From positions 62,001 through 126,000 of the forward strand of contig NZ_UAUI01000024.1 of the NCBI RefSeq assembly GCF_900455735.1: a stretch of 64,000 nucleotides of DNA, written 5' to 3'. The number at the start of each line of letters is the position of its first letter. Position 1 is the stretch's first letter. Made by a program: the position numbers and the translations under genes. The notes beneath the pieces were generated by a model. It was given only the letters and a program-made list of their open reading frames with translations. It was not told where the DNA came from and did not search any database. Source of the stretch: Rhodococcus wratislaviensis. GTDB taxonomy: Bacteria > Actinomycetota > Actinomycetes > Mycobacteriales > Mycobacteriaceae. Of this stretch, positions 1 to 8,879 are shown in pieces.

Positions 1-741
1 GAATACATGTACAACGGCGACACTGCGATGGTCGGGCTGCAGTACTCCTATTTGCCGAGTTGGCTGTCCTTCCTGGTGGACAAGGAGCGTGCCCACCAGG
101 CCGGGGAGGCGTTGTTCGACGCGGTGTACGACAAGTGGAAGGCCCTGCCGGCGGAGACCCGTCCGAAGCTCGTCGTGATGGGCGAGAGCCTCGGCTCCTT
201 CGGTGGCGAAAGCGCATTCGGCAGCGTCGATGATGTCGAGGCCCGCACCGACGGGGTGCTGTTCACGGGACCACCCAATGCCAACGAGATCTGGACGGAT
301 GTCACCACGAACCGCGATCCGGGCTCACCCGAATGGCTGCCGATCTACGAGCAGGGCGAGACCGTCCGCTTCGGAGCACGCGCACCGGAGGACCTTCCGC
401 GCCCCGATTCACCCTGGGGGATCCCACGCATGGTCTATCTGCAGCACCCATCGGATCCGATCGTCTGGTGGTCGCCCCAGCTGCTGCTGAGCGAGCCGGA
501 CTGGCTGAAGGAGGACCGTGGCTACGACGTCCTCGACAGCACACAGTGGTTCCCGTTCGTGACCTTCCTCCAGGTTGCGGCCGACATGGCGGTATCGACA
601 GGTGTTCCCGACGGGCACGGGCATTCGTACGTCGTCGACATCGCCGACGCGTGGAGCGCGATCCTGCCGCCCGAGGGCTGGACCCCGGCGGACAACGACC
701 GCCTGCGGACCGTGCTTGCCGAGATGGGCGCGGACGGCTGA
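1..741 (+). CDS. alpha/beta-hydrolase family protein (PF10081-like), C-terminal part
   Basis: The reading frame is open from the first base, so the gene begins outside the window and only the last ~246 residues are seen. The segment carries the nucleophile elbow G-E-S-L-G-S (about residue 60 of the visible part), preceded by a beta strand KLVVMGE, and a late GHGHSYV motif that can supply the catalytic histidine. This matches the catalytic half of the actinobacterial family in which an N-terminal membrane region precedes an alpha/beta-hydrolase domain. The natural substrate is not known for the family. It ends 20 bases before the convergent PHA depolymerase gene. Confidence 0.75.
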   Translation, partial: EYMYNGDTAMVGLQYSYLPSWLSFLVDKERAHQAGEALFDAVYDKWKALPAETRPKLVVMGESLGSFGGESAFGSVDDVEARTDGVLFTGPPNANEIWTDVTTNRDPGSPEWLPIYEQGETVRFGARAPEDLPRPDSPWGIPRMVYLQHPSDPIVWWSPQLLLSEPDWLKEDRGYDVLDSTQWFPFVTFLQVAADMAVSTGVPDGHGHSYVVDIADAWSAILPPEGWTPADNDRLRTVLAEMGADG

Positions 742-760
742 CTGCTGTGCCGGCCGGCGG

Positions 761-1591
761 CTACGGTGCCGTCAGGAAGGACGTGACGGCCGGGATGAGA
801 TCGGGTGCATTGGTGAGGATGTCGAGGTGCCCGCCGCGGTGGAGGTGCAGGGTCGCGTGCGGCAGGAGCGCGTTCATGATGTGAGCGTTGGCAATGGGAA
901 TGATCGGGTCGTCGGTGCCCGCGAGGATCAGCGTGGGCTGTCGGATGAGGGGAAGCAGCGGCAGGCTCGTCCACGCCGCTCCCGCGATGAGCTGATGGAG
1001 ATAACCGATGCGCGAGCCCGAGTGCATCTGCTTTCCGAAGACTCGCGCCACGGCTTCACCCCCGAGGCGGGCCGTGCCACCGTACAGGTCGCCGGCGATG
1101 GCTGCCGCGTAGCGGGTGTCGGTGAACCGCCTCGGCGTCAGCATCTTCGCGAGCACACGCGGGTGCCCCGGAATCATCAGGGCGCCGGTCCCGGTGGCGA
1201 CGAGGACGACGCGCCGGCAGCGCCGCGGGTTCTGCAGGGCGAACTGCTGGGCCAGCGCTCCGCCCCAGGACAAGCCGAGGATGTCGACGACATCGACCCC
1301 GATCTCGGTGAGGAGGCGGCTCAGGCCGCACGCGAGGGCAGGAATCCCGTACGGGACCGGTGATGCCGGCGAACCCCCGGTCCCGGGGACGTCGAAGCTG
1401 ATGATCGTCGCTGTCGGGTCCATCGCGGCGACCAGCGGGTCCAGCACTTCCAGGCCTGCTCCGATGCCGTTGCACAGGACCAGGGGCACACCGGTCCCGC
1501 GGCGGACCCGCACCCGGATCGGTCGACCACCGACCGGAACAACCTTGTCGTCGAATCGATCGCTCCGGCCGAACAATTCGGTCACGCTCAC
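761..1591 (-). CDS. phaZ: intracellular polyhydroxyalkanoate depolymerase (PhaZ-type alpha/beta hydrolase)
   Basis: A 276-residue alpha/beta hydrolase resembling pseudomonad PhaZ throughout: the LVLCNGIGAGLE oxyanion region, FDVPGTGGS, nucleophile elbow GLSWGGALAQQF, acid in LAGTDDPIIP, and a late GGHLDIL histidine. PhaZ hydrolyses intracellular medium-chain PHA granules to 3-hydroxy acids. The start is taken as GTG at 1591 because it overlaps the stop of the upstream MaoC gene in a GTGA, implying translational coupling. A longer open frame upstream exists but lies inside the MaoC gene. It is the last gene of the PHA/BKACE unit. A general esterase role cannot be excluded. Confidence 0.8.
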   Translation of the reverse strand: MSVTELFGRSDRFDDKVVPVGGRPIRVRVRRGTGVPLVLCNGIGAGLEVLDPLVAAMDPTATIISFDVPGTGGSPASPVPYGIPALACGLSRLLTEIGVDVVDILGLSWGGALAQQFALQNPRRCRRVVLVATGTGALMIPGHPRVLAKMLTPRRFTDTRYAAAIAGDLYGGTARLGGEAVARVFGKQMHSGSRIGYLHQLIAGAAWTSLPLLPLIRQPTLILAGTDDPIIPIANAHIMNALLPHATLHLHRGGHLDILTNAPDLIPAVTSFLTAP

Positions 1592-2034
1592 GTGTAGAGC
1601 ACCACGACGTCCGCGATGCACACCGGACGCGTTCCGCCGTCGATCTCGTAGGTCAACCCGAAGACTGCCTCGATGCCGGCCGGTTTCCGTTGCGCGGCGA
1701 TCACGGACACGGTGACGCGCAGCGCGGAACCGACGGGCACGGGCGCCGGGAACCGCACCTTGTTCAGGCCGTAATTGAGGGCGGCGTGCACGCCGTCGAC
1801 GGTGAGAACTTCGGCGAGGATGCTCGGGGCCAGCGACAGCGTGAGATAGCCGTGCGCGATGGTGCCGCCGAAGGGGCCACTGGCCGCGCGTTCGGGATCC
1901 GTGTGGATCCACTGGTGGTCCCCGGTCGCGTCGGCGAACAGATTCACCTGATCCTGCGCAATTTTGAGCGTGCCCGTGGTTCCGATGGTCTGTCCGACGA
2001 GCCCGAGGAGATCGGTGGGCTGTGTGAGATGCAT
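1588..2034 (-). CDS. MaoC-family (R)-specific enoyl-CoA hydratase (PhaJ-like)
   Basis: A 148-residue single hot-dog protein. The hydratase-2 signature is clear: FADATGDHQWIH supplies the Asp and His of the active site, followed by GPFGGTIAHGYLTLSL. Members hydrate trans-2-enoyl-CoA to (R)-3-hydroxyacyl-CoA; PhaJ enzymes supply PHA synthase monomers this way. Lying directly between PHA synthase (35 bases upstream) and PHA depolymerase (4-base overlap), a monomer-supply role is the simplest reading. The start ATG at 2034 follows a GAGGGA-like ribosome site. Confidence 0.85.
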   Translation of the reverse strand: MHLTQPTDLLGLVGQTIGTTGTLKIAQDQVNLFADATGDHQWIHTDPERAASGPFGGTIAHGYLTLSLAPSILAEVLTVDGVHAALNYGLNKVRFPAPVPVGSALRVTVSVIAAQRKPAGIEAVFGLTYEIDGGTRPVCIADVVVLYT

Positions 2035-2069
2035 GGGTAGGAATGTCCCTCTGTGGTGTTTAGAGCGGG

Positions 2070-3767
2070 TCAGTTGTGGTGGACGTAGGTCCCCGGGGCG
2101 GGCCCGAGCGGGGGGAACTGCCGGGCGCCGAGGCTGCCGGGGGTGTCGATGTCGGGTCCGCTGCGCTCGGCCAGCCAGCGCGCGTAGTCGGGCCACCACG
2201 AGTCCGGTGCGGTCTCCGCTGCGGCAAGCCATTCGTCCGGAGTCTCCGGGACGGGCTGCCCGAATCGGAAGGACGCCCGTGGATTGCCCGGCGGGTTCAC
2301 GAGTGAGGCGATGTGACCGTTCGACGACAGCACGAACCGGGAGTCCTTGCTGCCGAGGAGGCGAGCGCTCCGGTAGGTGGACTGCCACGGGCAGAGGTGG
2401 TCGGCGGAGCCGCCGACGACGTACGCGTCGGCGGTCACGGTGGCCAGGTCGACGGGTGTGCCGAGCATGGTCGCCGCGCCCGGCATCGTCAGCGCGTTGC
2501 GCAGGCCGAGCAAGACGAGATCGCGGTGCAGTGCCGCCGCCATGCGGGTGGTGTCCGAGTTCCAGAACAGCACGTCGAAGGCGGCGGGAGCCCGGCCCTG
2601 CACGTAGTTGTTCACCCAGTACCGCCAGACCAGGTCGGTCGGACGCAGCCAGGCGAACATCTCGGCGAGGGTGCGGCCGTCGAGATATCCCTTGGCGGCC
2701 GAGTCACGGATCGCGGCCGCGGCGGCGCGCTCGCTCATGACGGCCGCCGCGGTGCCGGCCCGAGTCTGGTCGAGCACGGTGACGGCCAGGGTGAGGCCGG
2801 CGATGCGGTCGCCCTCACCGATCTCGGTGAGATGCGCTGCGACCATCGCCGCGAGAATCCCGCCCGAGCAGGTGCCCAGGACGTGGGCGCTGTCGGTCCC
2901 GGCGATGCACTGCACCGTATCGAGCGCCTCCACGATCGCCGCGCCGTAGGTGTCGGCATCCCAGTCCCGGTGCCGGGCGTGGGGGTTGCGCCAGGAGATG
3001 GCGAAGACCTGCTGACCCTGCTGCAGGAGATACTCGATCAGGCTGCGGCCCGGTGCGATGTCGAGGATGTAGTACTTGTTGATGACGGGCGGGACGATCA
3101 ACAGCGGTGTGGCGTGGACCTTTTCCGTCTGCGGCGTGTAGTGGATCAGTTCGAAGGTGCGGGTCTGCAGGACGACGGCGCCCTTCGTCGCAGCCACGTC
3201 CTCCCCGACGGCGAACGCGTCGGGCTCGACCATGGCGGGCACGCGCGGTTTCGACCGCAGGTCGCGGACGAGCGCGCGGACGCCGCGTGCCGCGCTGAGG
3301 CCGCCCGTGTCCACCATTGCCTTCCATCCCAGCGGGCTGAGCAGTGGATTGTTGGTGGGGGACAGGCCTTCGACGAGGTTGTCGAGGACGAACCGCATCC
3401 GCTCGTGGTCACGCCAGTCGAGTTCGGCGTCGTCGAGCAGGGCCGCAGCGGTGTGCGACGTCGCGAGGTACGCCTGCATCGCCCGGCGCAGGGCCGGATT
3501 CTGCTGCCACGCGGCGTCGCCGAAGCGCCTGTCCGCCTTCGCAGGAGAGCGGTCCGAGGTGCCGACGGCGATGGCGCCGAGTTCGCGGGCGAGGGCACCG
3601 CCGCGCCGGGCGAGGGTACCCGGGCGGCCGGCGAGGCTCCGCCCGAGACGGGTCCACGAGCTGTCGGGGAGCATGCGAGCTGCGACACCGCGGGTTCCGC
3701 TGGTGAGGAGAAGATCGAGGGGAGCGGTGAGCTCGTCGGGGACAGTCGGGAGGGGAGTGGTGCTCAC
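2070..3767 (-). CDS. phaC: poly(3-hydroxyalkanoate) synthase (PhaC)
   Basis: A 565-residue PHA synthase, the usual length for a class I/II enzyme. The lipase-like box is GTCSGG with catalytic Cys about 300; the acid is Asp about 456 in ADHLCPW and the base His about 485 in SSNGHIASLVNPPGN. VPPVINKYYILDIAPG and the SWRNP motif are typical of the family. It polymerises (R)-3-hydroxyacyl-CoA on granule surfaces and releases CoA. It starts with GTG and lies 16 bases after the acyl-CoA ligase gene. Monomer preference cannot be read from sequence; the MaoC and ligase neighbours suggest fatty-acid-derived monomers. Confidence 0.92.
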   Translation of the reverse strand: MSTTPLPTVPDELTAPLDLLLTSGTRGVAARMLPDSSWTRLGRSLAGRPGTLARRGGALARELGAIAVGTSDRSPAKADRRFGDAAWQQNPALRRAMQAYLATSHTAAALLDDAELDWRDHERMRFVLDNLVEGLSPTNNPLLSPLGWKAMVDTGGLSAARGVRALVRDLRSKPRVPAMVEPDAFAVGEDVAATKGAVVLQTRTFELIHYTPQTEKVHATPLLIVPPVINKYYILDIAPGRSLIEYLLQQGQQVFAISWRNPHARHRDWDADTYGAAIVEALDTVQCIAGTDSAHVLGTCSGGILAAMVAAHLTEIGEGDRIAGLTLAVTVLDQTRAGTAAAVMSERAAAAAIRDSAAKGYLDGRTLAEMFAWLRPTDLVWRYWVNNYVQGRAPAAFDVLFWNSDTTRMAAALHRDLVLLGLRNALTMPGAATMLGTPVDLATVTADAYVVGGSADHLCPWQSTYRSARLLGSKDSRFVLSSNGHIASLVNPPGNPRASFRFGQPVPETPDEWLAAAETAPDSWWPDYARWLAERSGPDIDTPGSLGARQFPPLGPAPGTYVHHN

Positions 3768-3783
3768 ACTGGTGCTTTCGGTA

Positions 3784-5355
3784 TCAGAGGGCGGCCGGGG
3801 CGCGGCCGAGTTCGCGTTTGAGGATCTTGCCGGTGGCGGTCATCGGCAGGGTGGTGACGAATTCGACGCTGCGGGGGTACTTGTAGCTCGCCATCTGCTG
3901 CTTGGCCCAGGCGATCAACTCGTCCGGGGTGACCTGTGCGCCGGGCTCGAGGATGACGTACGCCTTGATCTCCTCGCCGTGACTGTCGTCGGGGACGCCG
4001 ACGACGGCGGCCAGGGAGATGGCGTCGTGGCCGAGGAGGACTTCCTCGATCTCTCGGGGATACACGTTGAATCCGCCGCGCACGATCAGGTCCTTCGCCC
4101 GGTCGACGATGTAATAGAAGCCGTCGTCGTCGACGCGGGCGAGGTCACCGGTCCGGAACCAGCCGTCGCGCAGCACTTCCGCGGTGGCGTCCGGTCGGTT
4201 GTAGTACCCCTTCATGACGTTGTGGCCGCGCAACGCGATCTCGCCGATCTCACCGGACCCGGTGACGGTGTTCCAGTCCTTGTCGACGAGCCGGGCCTCG
4301 ATTCCCCACACAGGGACGCCGATCGAACCGGGCCGGGGCTCGCCGCCGGGGTCGCTGAACGTCGCGAGTGGCGACGTCTCGGACAGTCCGTATCCCTCGA
4401 GGATCTGCACACCGAAGCGGTCGGCGAACCGGGTGAGGATCTCCACCGGCAGCGCGGCACCGCCGGAGATCGCGAGTCGCATGTTGCCGGCGATGCGATC
4501 GATGTCGGCGGGGTGTCCGTCGAGGGCGCCGAGCAGACCCCAGTACATGGTGGGCACGCCGGCGAAGACGGTGATGTTCTCCCGCTCGATGAGGTCGAGT
4601 GCGGCGGCGGCCTCGAACCGAGGCAGCAGCACCAGGGTCGCCCCCACCGAGATCCCGGCATTGAGGGTGACCGTCTGACCGAACGAGTGGAACAGCGGCA
4701 GCGTCACCAGATACCGGTCGTGGGTGGCGGGTGTGCTGTCGAAGAGGCGGTTGGCGGTCAGCGCGTTGAGCACCATGTTGGCGTGGGTGAGTTCGGCGCC
4801 CTTGGGTTTTCCGGTGGTCCCGCTCGTATACAGGATGACGGCGGTGTCACCGGGTTCGCGGACGATGGTCTCGGAAGCGGTGTTTTGCAGCGCCATCGCG
4901 TCGGCCAACGTGCCGATGCCGTCGATCGCGGCGGGAGCGTCCGGGTCGGCGGTGATGCGGAACATGCTGCGGCAGTGCGGGCTCTGCGCGAACGCGGAGC
5001 GCCCGTACTCGCCCATCGGCAGGTCGGGGGTGCCGTCGTAGCAGAAGTACGCCTTGGCGTCGGAATCTGTGAGGTGGTAGGCGATCTCGCGGTCCTTGAG
5101 GAGCACGTTGAGGGGCACGACCACGGCGCCGGCCTTGAGGATGCCGTAGTAGACGACGGGGAACTGGGGGATGTTGGGACAGGAGAGCGCGACCGTGTCG
5201 CCGGGTTCGATGCCGCACGACACCAGCAGGTTCGCGACCTGGTTCGACCGGGCGTCGAGGTCGGCGTAGGTCATCCGCTCGTCACCGAGAATCAGGGCGT
5301 CACGGTCGCCGAACCGGCGGGCGGAGTCTTCGAGGAGTACGGAGAGGTTGAGCAC
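3784..5355 (-). CDS. long-chain acyl-CoA ligase (FadD-type, ANL superfamily)
   Basis: A 523-residue adenylate-forming ligase. The motifs follow in order: AVILYTSGTTGKPKG (P-loop-like), GYGLSETSPLATF, RTGDLARVDDDGF, then VDRAKDLIVRGGFNVYPREIEE, and the C-terminal catalytic lysine in TATGKILKREL. It activates a carboxylic acid to acyl-AMP and then acyl-CoA. In this unit it would load fatty or 3-hydroxy acids, including those freed by the PHA depolymerase, for beta-oxidation or repolymerisation. It starts with GTG, 36 bases after the CoA-transferase B gene. Chain length preference is not predictable here. Confidence 0.88.
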   Translation of the reverse strand: MLNLSVLLEDSARRFGDRDALILGDERMTYADLDARSNQVANLLVSCGIEPGDTVALSCPNIPQFPVVYYGILKAGAVVVPLNVLLKDREIAYHLTDSDAKAYFCYDGTPDLPMGEYGRSAFAQSPHCRSMFRITADPDAPAAIDGIGTLADAMALQNTASETIVREPGDTAVILYTSGTTGKPKGAELTHANMVLNALTANRLFDSTPATHDRYLVTLPLFHSFGQTVTLNAGISVGATLVLLPRFEAAAALDLIERENITVFAGVPTMYWGLLGALDGHPADIDRIAGNMRLAISGGAALPVEILTRFADRFGVQILEGYGLSETSPLATFSDPGGEPRPGSIGVPVWGIEARLVDKDWNTVTGSGEIGEIALRGHNVMKGYYNRPDATAEVLRDGWFRTGDLARVDDDGFYYIVDRAKDLIVRGGFNVYPREIEEVLLGHDAISLAAVVGVPDDSHGEEIKAYVILEPGAQVTPDELIAWAKQQMASYKYPRSVEFVTTLPMTATGKILKRELGRAPAAL

Positions 5356-5391
5356 GGGACACTTTCTCGTGGTGGGAAGGTGGGAGAAGCG

Positions 5392-6039
5392 CTACGAGAG
5401 CGGCGCTGCGGTGGCGGCGCGGACCAGGTCTTCGGTGACCCCGGGCGCGCACTCGCGCAACACGAGACCGGAGTCGGTGACGTCGACGACGGCCAGGTTG
5501 GTGATGATCCGGTGCACGACGCGGCGGCCGGTGAGTGGCAGCGTGCAGCGTTCGACGATCTTCGGGGCACCGGACTTGTCGCAGTGCTCCATGAGCACGA
5601 TGACCTTGCGGGCGCCGTGCACGAGGTCCATTGCGCCGCCCATGCCCTTGACCATCCGTCCCGGAACCATCCAGTTCGCGAGGTCGCCGGCCGCGGAGAC
5701 CTGCATTCCGCCGAGGACGGCGGTGTCGATGTGGGCGCCGCGGATCATTCCGAAGCTGAGCGCCGAGTCGAAGAACGACGCGCCCGCGTTGACGGTGACC
5801 GTTTCCTTGCCGGCGTTGATCAGATCCGCGTCGACCGCATCCTCGTCCGGGTAGCGACCGGTGCCGAGGATCCCGTTTTCGCTGTGCAGCGTCACCTGAA
5901 CCCCGGCGGGGAGGAAGCTCGGGATCAGCGTGGGCAGCCCGATGCCGAGGTTGACGTACTCGCCCGGCGACAGTTCCTCGGCGGCACGGGCCGCCATGTC
6001 CTCGCGCGTCCAGCCGATCGTCTCGACGATGGTCGTCAT
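5392..6039 (-). CDS. scoB: 3-oxoacid CoA-transferase subunit B
   Basis: A 215-residue beta subunit of a family I CoA-transferase. The catalytic glutamate sits in HSENGILG, preceded by [11 protein letters not shown] and followed by [22 protein letters not shown], all standard. With subunit A it moves CoA from succinyl-CoA to acetoacetate or another 3-oxo acid. Only one base separates it from the subunit A stop. In this unit the likely substrate is acetoacetate from the BKACE enzyme; a 3-oxoadipate transferase role is less likely because no protocatechuate genes are nearby. Confidence 0.9.
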   Translation of the reverse strand: MTTIVETIGWTREDMAARAAEELSPGEYVNLGIGLPTLIPSFLPAGVQVTLHSENGILGTGRYPDEDAVDADLINAGKETVTVNAGASFFDSALSFGMIRGAHIDTAVLGGMQVSAAGDLANWMVPGRMVKGMGGAMDLVHGARKVIVLMEHCDKSGAPKIVERCTLPLTGRRVVHRIITNLAVVDVTDSGLVLRECAPGVTEDLVRAATAAPLS

Positions 6040-6040
6040 G

Positions 6041-6799
6041 TCAGTCCTTCCTCGCGGCGACGGTGCGCTTCTCGATGTGCTTGTCCTGAGTCCCGGTGTG
6101 GACGATCCGGTCGACGAAGATCCCCGGCAGGTGCACCCGCGCCGGGTCGAGCACCCCGGGTTCGACGAGCTGCTCGACCTGGGCGATGCAGATGCGGCCG
6201 GCCATCGCGGCGAGCGGGTTGAAGTTGCCCGCGGCCTTGGCGAACACGAGGTTGCCCTCGCTGTCCCCGATGAGGGCGTGGACGAGTGCGAAGTCGGCGG
6301 TGATCGATTCCTCGAGCACGTATTCGCGGCCGGCGAACTCGCGGATCTCCTTGGGCGGGGAGGCGACGGCCACCGATCCGTCGGGGGCGTACCGCCACGG
6401 CAGCCCGCCGTCGGAGACGGGCGTTCCGACCCCGGCGGGGGTGAAGAAGGCGGGGATCCCCGCACCGCCGGCACGCAGCTTCTCGGCCAGGGTTCCCTGC
6501 GGCGTCAGCTCGACCTCGAGCTCACCCGACAGGTATTGGCGCGCGAATTCCTTGTTCTCCCCGACGTATGACGCGGTGACGCGTCGAATCCGGTTGCGGG
6601 TGAGCAGGATCCCGAGCCCGCGTTCGTCGACCCCGCAGTTGTTGGAGAACACCTCCAGGTCGGTGGCGTCACCGTCGGCGATCGCGGCGATCAGCTCGTC
6701 CGGGATGCCGCACAAACCGAACCCGCCGACCGCCAGCGACGCACCGGACCCGATGTCCGCGACGGCGTCGGCGGCCGAACCGAAGACCTTGCGCGTCAT
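6041..6799 (-). CDS. scoA: 3-oxoacid CoA-transferase subunit A
   Basis: A 252-residue alpha subunit. The glycine-rich [15 protein letters not shown] near residue 25 and [15 protein letters not shown] are characteristic, and the C-terminal [18 protein letters not shown] is conserved. It forms the active transferase with ScoB. The ATG at 6799 overlaps the stop of the upstream hydrolase gene in ATGA, so the start is well fixed. Confidence 0.9.
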   Translation of the reverse strand: MTRKVFGSAADAVADIGSGASLAVGGFGLCGIPDELIAAIADGDATDLEVFSNNCGVDERGLGILLTRNRIRRVTASYVGENKEFARQYLSGELEVELTPQGTLAEKLRAGGAGIPAFFTPAGVGTPVSDGGLPWRYAPDGSVAVASPPKEIREFAGREYVLEESITADFALVHALIGDSEGNLVFAKAAGNFNPLAAMAGRICIAQVEQLVEPGVLDPARVHLPGIFVDRIVHTGTQDKHIEKRTVAARKD

Positions 6800-7398
6800 C
6801 GGGCATCTGCGTTCGCGAGACCGGGGACGACCGTGCTCTCGATGAGGTCTCGGAGCAGTTCCTCGGCGTACGGCCAGTACCCGTAGCCTGCGGCCGGATT
6901 GAGGTGGCCGACGGCACCCAGGTCGACGAGCTTGCTGCCCCACGACTCGGCCATCCCGGCGACCCGACGGAATCGGGCCATCGGATCGTTCGTGCTGGCG
7001 GCGACGACGCTGGGGAACGGCAGCCGGCCCCGGGGGACGGGATCCCAGCCACCCTGCTCGAGTTCGCCGGGGGTGGGATACCCCGCGGGCAGTGGTTCCT
7101 CGAGGTCCGGTGGGGTGGCGAGCAGGGCGCCCTGGATCGGGCGGGTGGACTGCTGGGCCCAGTGGACGGTGATCGCCACTCCCGCACTGTGGGCGACCAG
7201 CACGACCGGGCCGTCGATGTCGGCGAGGACGGCGTCGAGTGCGGCGACCCGGGCCGCGAGGCTGAGCTTGTCCTGTTCGAGCGGCGGCACCGTCCGCACG
7301 GTGTCGAGTCGCTCGGCGAGCAGCGTCTGCCAGTGGTCGGCGACGTGGTCGCGCAGTCCGGGCACGATCACCACGGTCGGTGAGGTGGAAGTGGTCAC
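6796..7398 (-). CDS. RBBP9/YdeN-family alpha/beta hydrolase
   Basis: A 200-residue small serine hydrolase. The first strand VVIVPGLRDHVADHWQTLL, the nucleophile elbow VAHSAGVAIT (Ser about 81) and the C-terminal GHLNPAAGYGYWPYAEELL histidine are hallmarks of the RBBP9/YdeN family. Substrates are largely unknown for bacterial members. It starts with GTG and is coupled to ScoA by a 4-base overlap, so it is probably an auxiliary thioesterase or esterase of the same pathway (inference). Confidence 0.8.
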   Translation of the reverse strand: MTTSTSPTVVIVPGLRDHVADHWQTLLAERLDTVRTVPPLEQDKLSLAARVAALDAVLADIDGPVVLVAHSAGVAITVHWAQQSTRPIQGALLATPPDLEEPLPAGYPTPGELEQGGWDPVPRGRLPFPSVVAASTNDPMARFRRVAGMAESWGSKLVDLGAVGHLNPAAGYGYWPYAEELLRDLIESTVVPGLANADAR

Positions 7399-7425
7399 GG
7401 TCGACTCCAGTTCTTCGGAGGTGGA

Positions 7426-8757
7426 TCAGGCGGGTGCGGCGGTGAGGGCGGCGAGCTTGCGGCGTCCGGCCGGGTAGGCGCGTCTGCCGAGGACGAGGGC
7501 GATGATCGCGACGATGTAGATCAGGGGCGCGATCTGCAATGCGGTGACGAGGCCGAAGCGGTCGGCCAGCACCCCGACGACGAAGGGTCCCAGTGCCAGT
7601 CCGAGGAGATTGTTGGCCAGGGTGAGGGTGCCGAAGGCCGAGGCGCGCACCGACGAGTGGGTGAGGTTCGCGACCATCGCGGCGATGGGGCCGGACGAGC
7701 CGGCGGAGAAGAAGGCACCGATACCGATCAGGACCAGTTGGGGCGTGCCGGTCGGCAACTGGAATCCGGCGCCGAGGAAGACGAGGGAGATCACGCCGAA
7801 GACCACCGCGGTGGTCCATTTCCGTGCGGGATCGTTGCGGCTCACGCGGTCGGTGATGATGCCGCACACCACCATGCCGCTGCCGACGAGGAGGACGAAG
7901 ATCGACGCCATCGCACCGGCCTTGTCGAGTGCGAGGCCGTAGGACCGGTTGAAGAAACTCGGCAGCCACGCGAGCAGGACACCGGCAGTGAACATCTGGA
8001 GACCACCACCGATGTAGGCGAACACGACGGCGGGGGTGGTGAACAGGCTCGAGATCGGCGCCCGGAATCCGGCGGGGCCGGGTGCGTCGGCCGGGTCGTC
8101 GTCGGCTGCATGCTGAGCAAGTTTGCGTTCGGAGACCAGAGCCCGGAACAGGGCGACGAGCATGAGCCCGAAGACGGCCATCGCGGCGAACGACCAGCGC
8201 CAGCCGAGGTTGACAGCGATCACGCCGCCGAGGGCGACGCCGATCACGGACCCGAACGATCCGCCGCCCATGAAGGCGCCGCTGAGCGTGGAGTGCACTC
8301 GCGGGGCGAACACGCTGAGAACCACCGCGATGCCGACGCTGCCGTAGGCGGCTTCACCCACGCCGACCAGGAAGCGGGCCCCGAGCATCTGCTCGTAGCT
8401 GCTCGCTACCGCGCAGAGCAGTGTGGCGATGCTCCAGAGCACGGCCATCAGGACGAGGCTCTTCACGCGACCCCACCGGTCGGCGAGCAGCGACAGCGGG
8501 AGGGTCAGCAGTCCGACCATCAGCGCGACGACGCTGCTGAGCGACGCCAGCTGGGAATCTGTCAGCGTCCATTCGGTTTTGAGGAGCGGGAATACGGCGC
8601 TGAGGACTTGCCGGGACATGTAGTCCGACAGCAGCAGACCGAAGGTGAGTGCGAAGACGATCCACGGGTAGAACCGGGACCGGGAGGCCGGGGCGGTGTT
8701 CCCGGTGGTGGCATTAGGGGTGGTGGTGTTCAGGGCGGTGGTGGCAGGCAGTCCCAT
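7426..8757 (-). CDS. MFS transporter
   Basis: A 443-residue membrane protein with about twelve hydrophobic segments. It begins with SRFYPWIVFALTFGLLLSDYMSRQVLSAVFPLL and has the loop 2-3 motif SLLADRWGRVKS, marking a 12-TM major facilitator. The substrate is unknown; it is likely the importer for the acid or ester handled by the BKACE/CoA-transferase unit. A strong AGGAGG site lies 4-5 bases before the ATG at 8757, which suggests vigorous independent initiation after the hairpin just upstream. Confidence 0.85.
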   Translation of the reverse strand: MGLPATTALNTTTPNATTGNTAPASRSRFYPWIVFALTFGLLLSDYMSRQVLSAVFPLLKTEWTLTDSQLASLSSVVALMVGLLTLPLSLLADRWGRVKSLVLMAVLWSIATLLCAVASSYEQMLGARFLVGVGEAAYGSVGIAVVLSVFAPRVHSTLSGAFMGGGSFGSVIGVALGGVIAVNLGWRWSFAAMAVFGLMLVALFRALVSERKLAQHAADDDPADAPGPAGFRAPISSLFTTPAVVFAYIGGGLQMFTAGVLLAWLPSFFNRSYGLALDKAGAMASIFVLLVGSGMVVCGIITDRVSRNDPARKWTTAVVFGVISLVFLGAGFQLPTGTPQLVLIGIGAFFSAGSSGPIAAMVANLTHSSVRASAFGTLTLANNLLGLALGPFVVGVLADRFGLVTALQIAPLIYIVAIIALVLGRRAYPAGRRKLAALTAAPA

Positions 8758-8793
8758 GAGGCCTCCTATGGCCGTCAGGAGTGATAAAGGGTG

Positions 8794-8847
8794 GGGGAGA
8801 GAGCCGGCCGTGCTCGTGCGAGCAGCGGTCTTCCCGGCTCTCTCCCC
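8794..8847 (-). terminator. intra-operon hairpin between the MFS and BKACE genes
   Basis: Arms GGGGAGAGAGCCGG (8794-8807) and CCGGCTCTCTCCCC (8834-8847) are perfect 14-bp complements, with a 26-base loop that itself holds GCTCG-TG-CGAGC. It lies in the 122-base gap after the BKACE stop on the minus strand. There is no T run, as is common for actinobacterial terminators. It could terminate, attenuate, or protect the upstream mRNA segment. Confidence 0.65.
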
Positions 8848-8879
8848 GGTCGTGACCGAGATCCCCCAGGCGCCGGAAC

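Noticed and set aside
2313-3821. 502-residue open frame on the plus strand
   Set aside because: It is antisense to the PHA synthase gene, which has clear catalytic motifs; long shadow frames are expected at this GC content.
3157-6222. 1021-residue plus-strand open frame
   Set aside because: It runs antisense through PHA synthase, acyl-CoA ligase and CoA-transferase genes and has the composition of a shadow frame.
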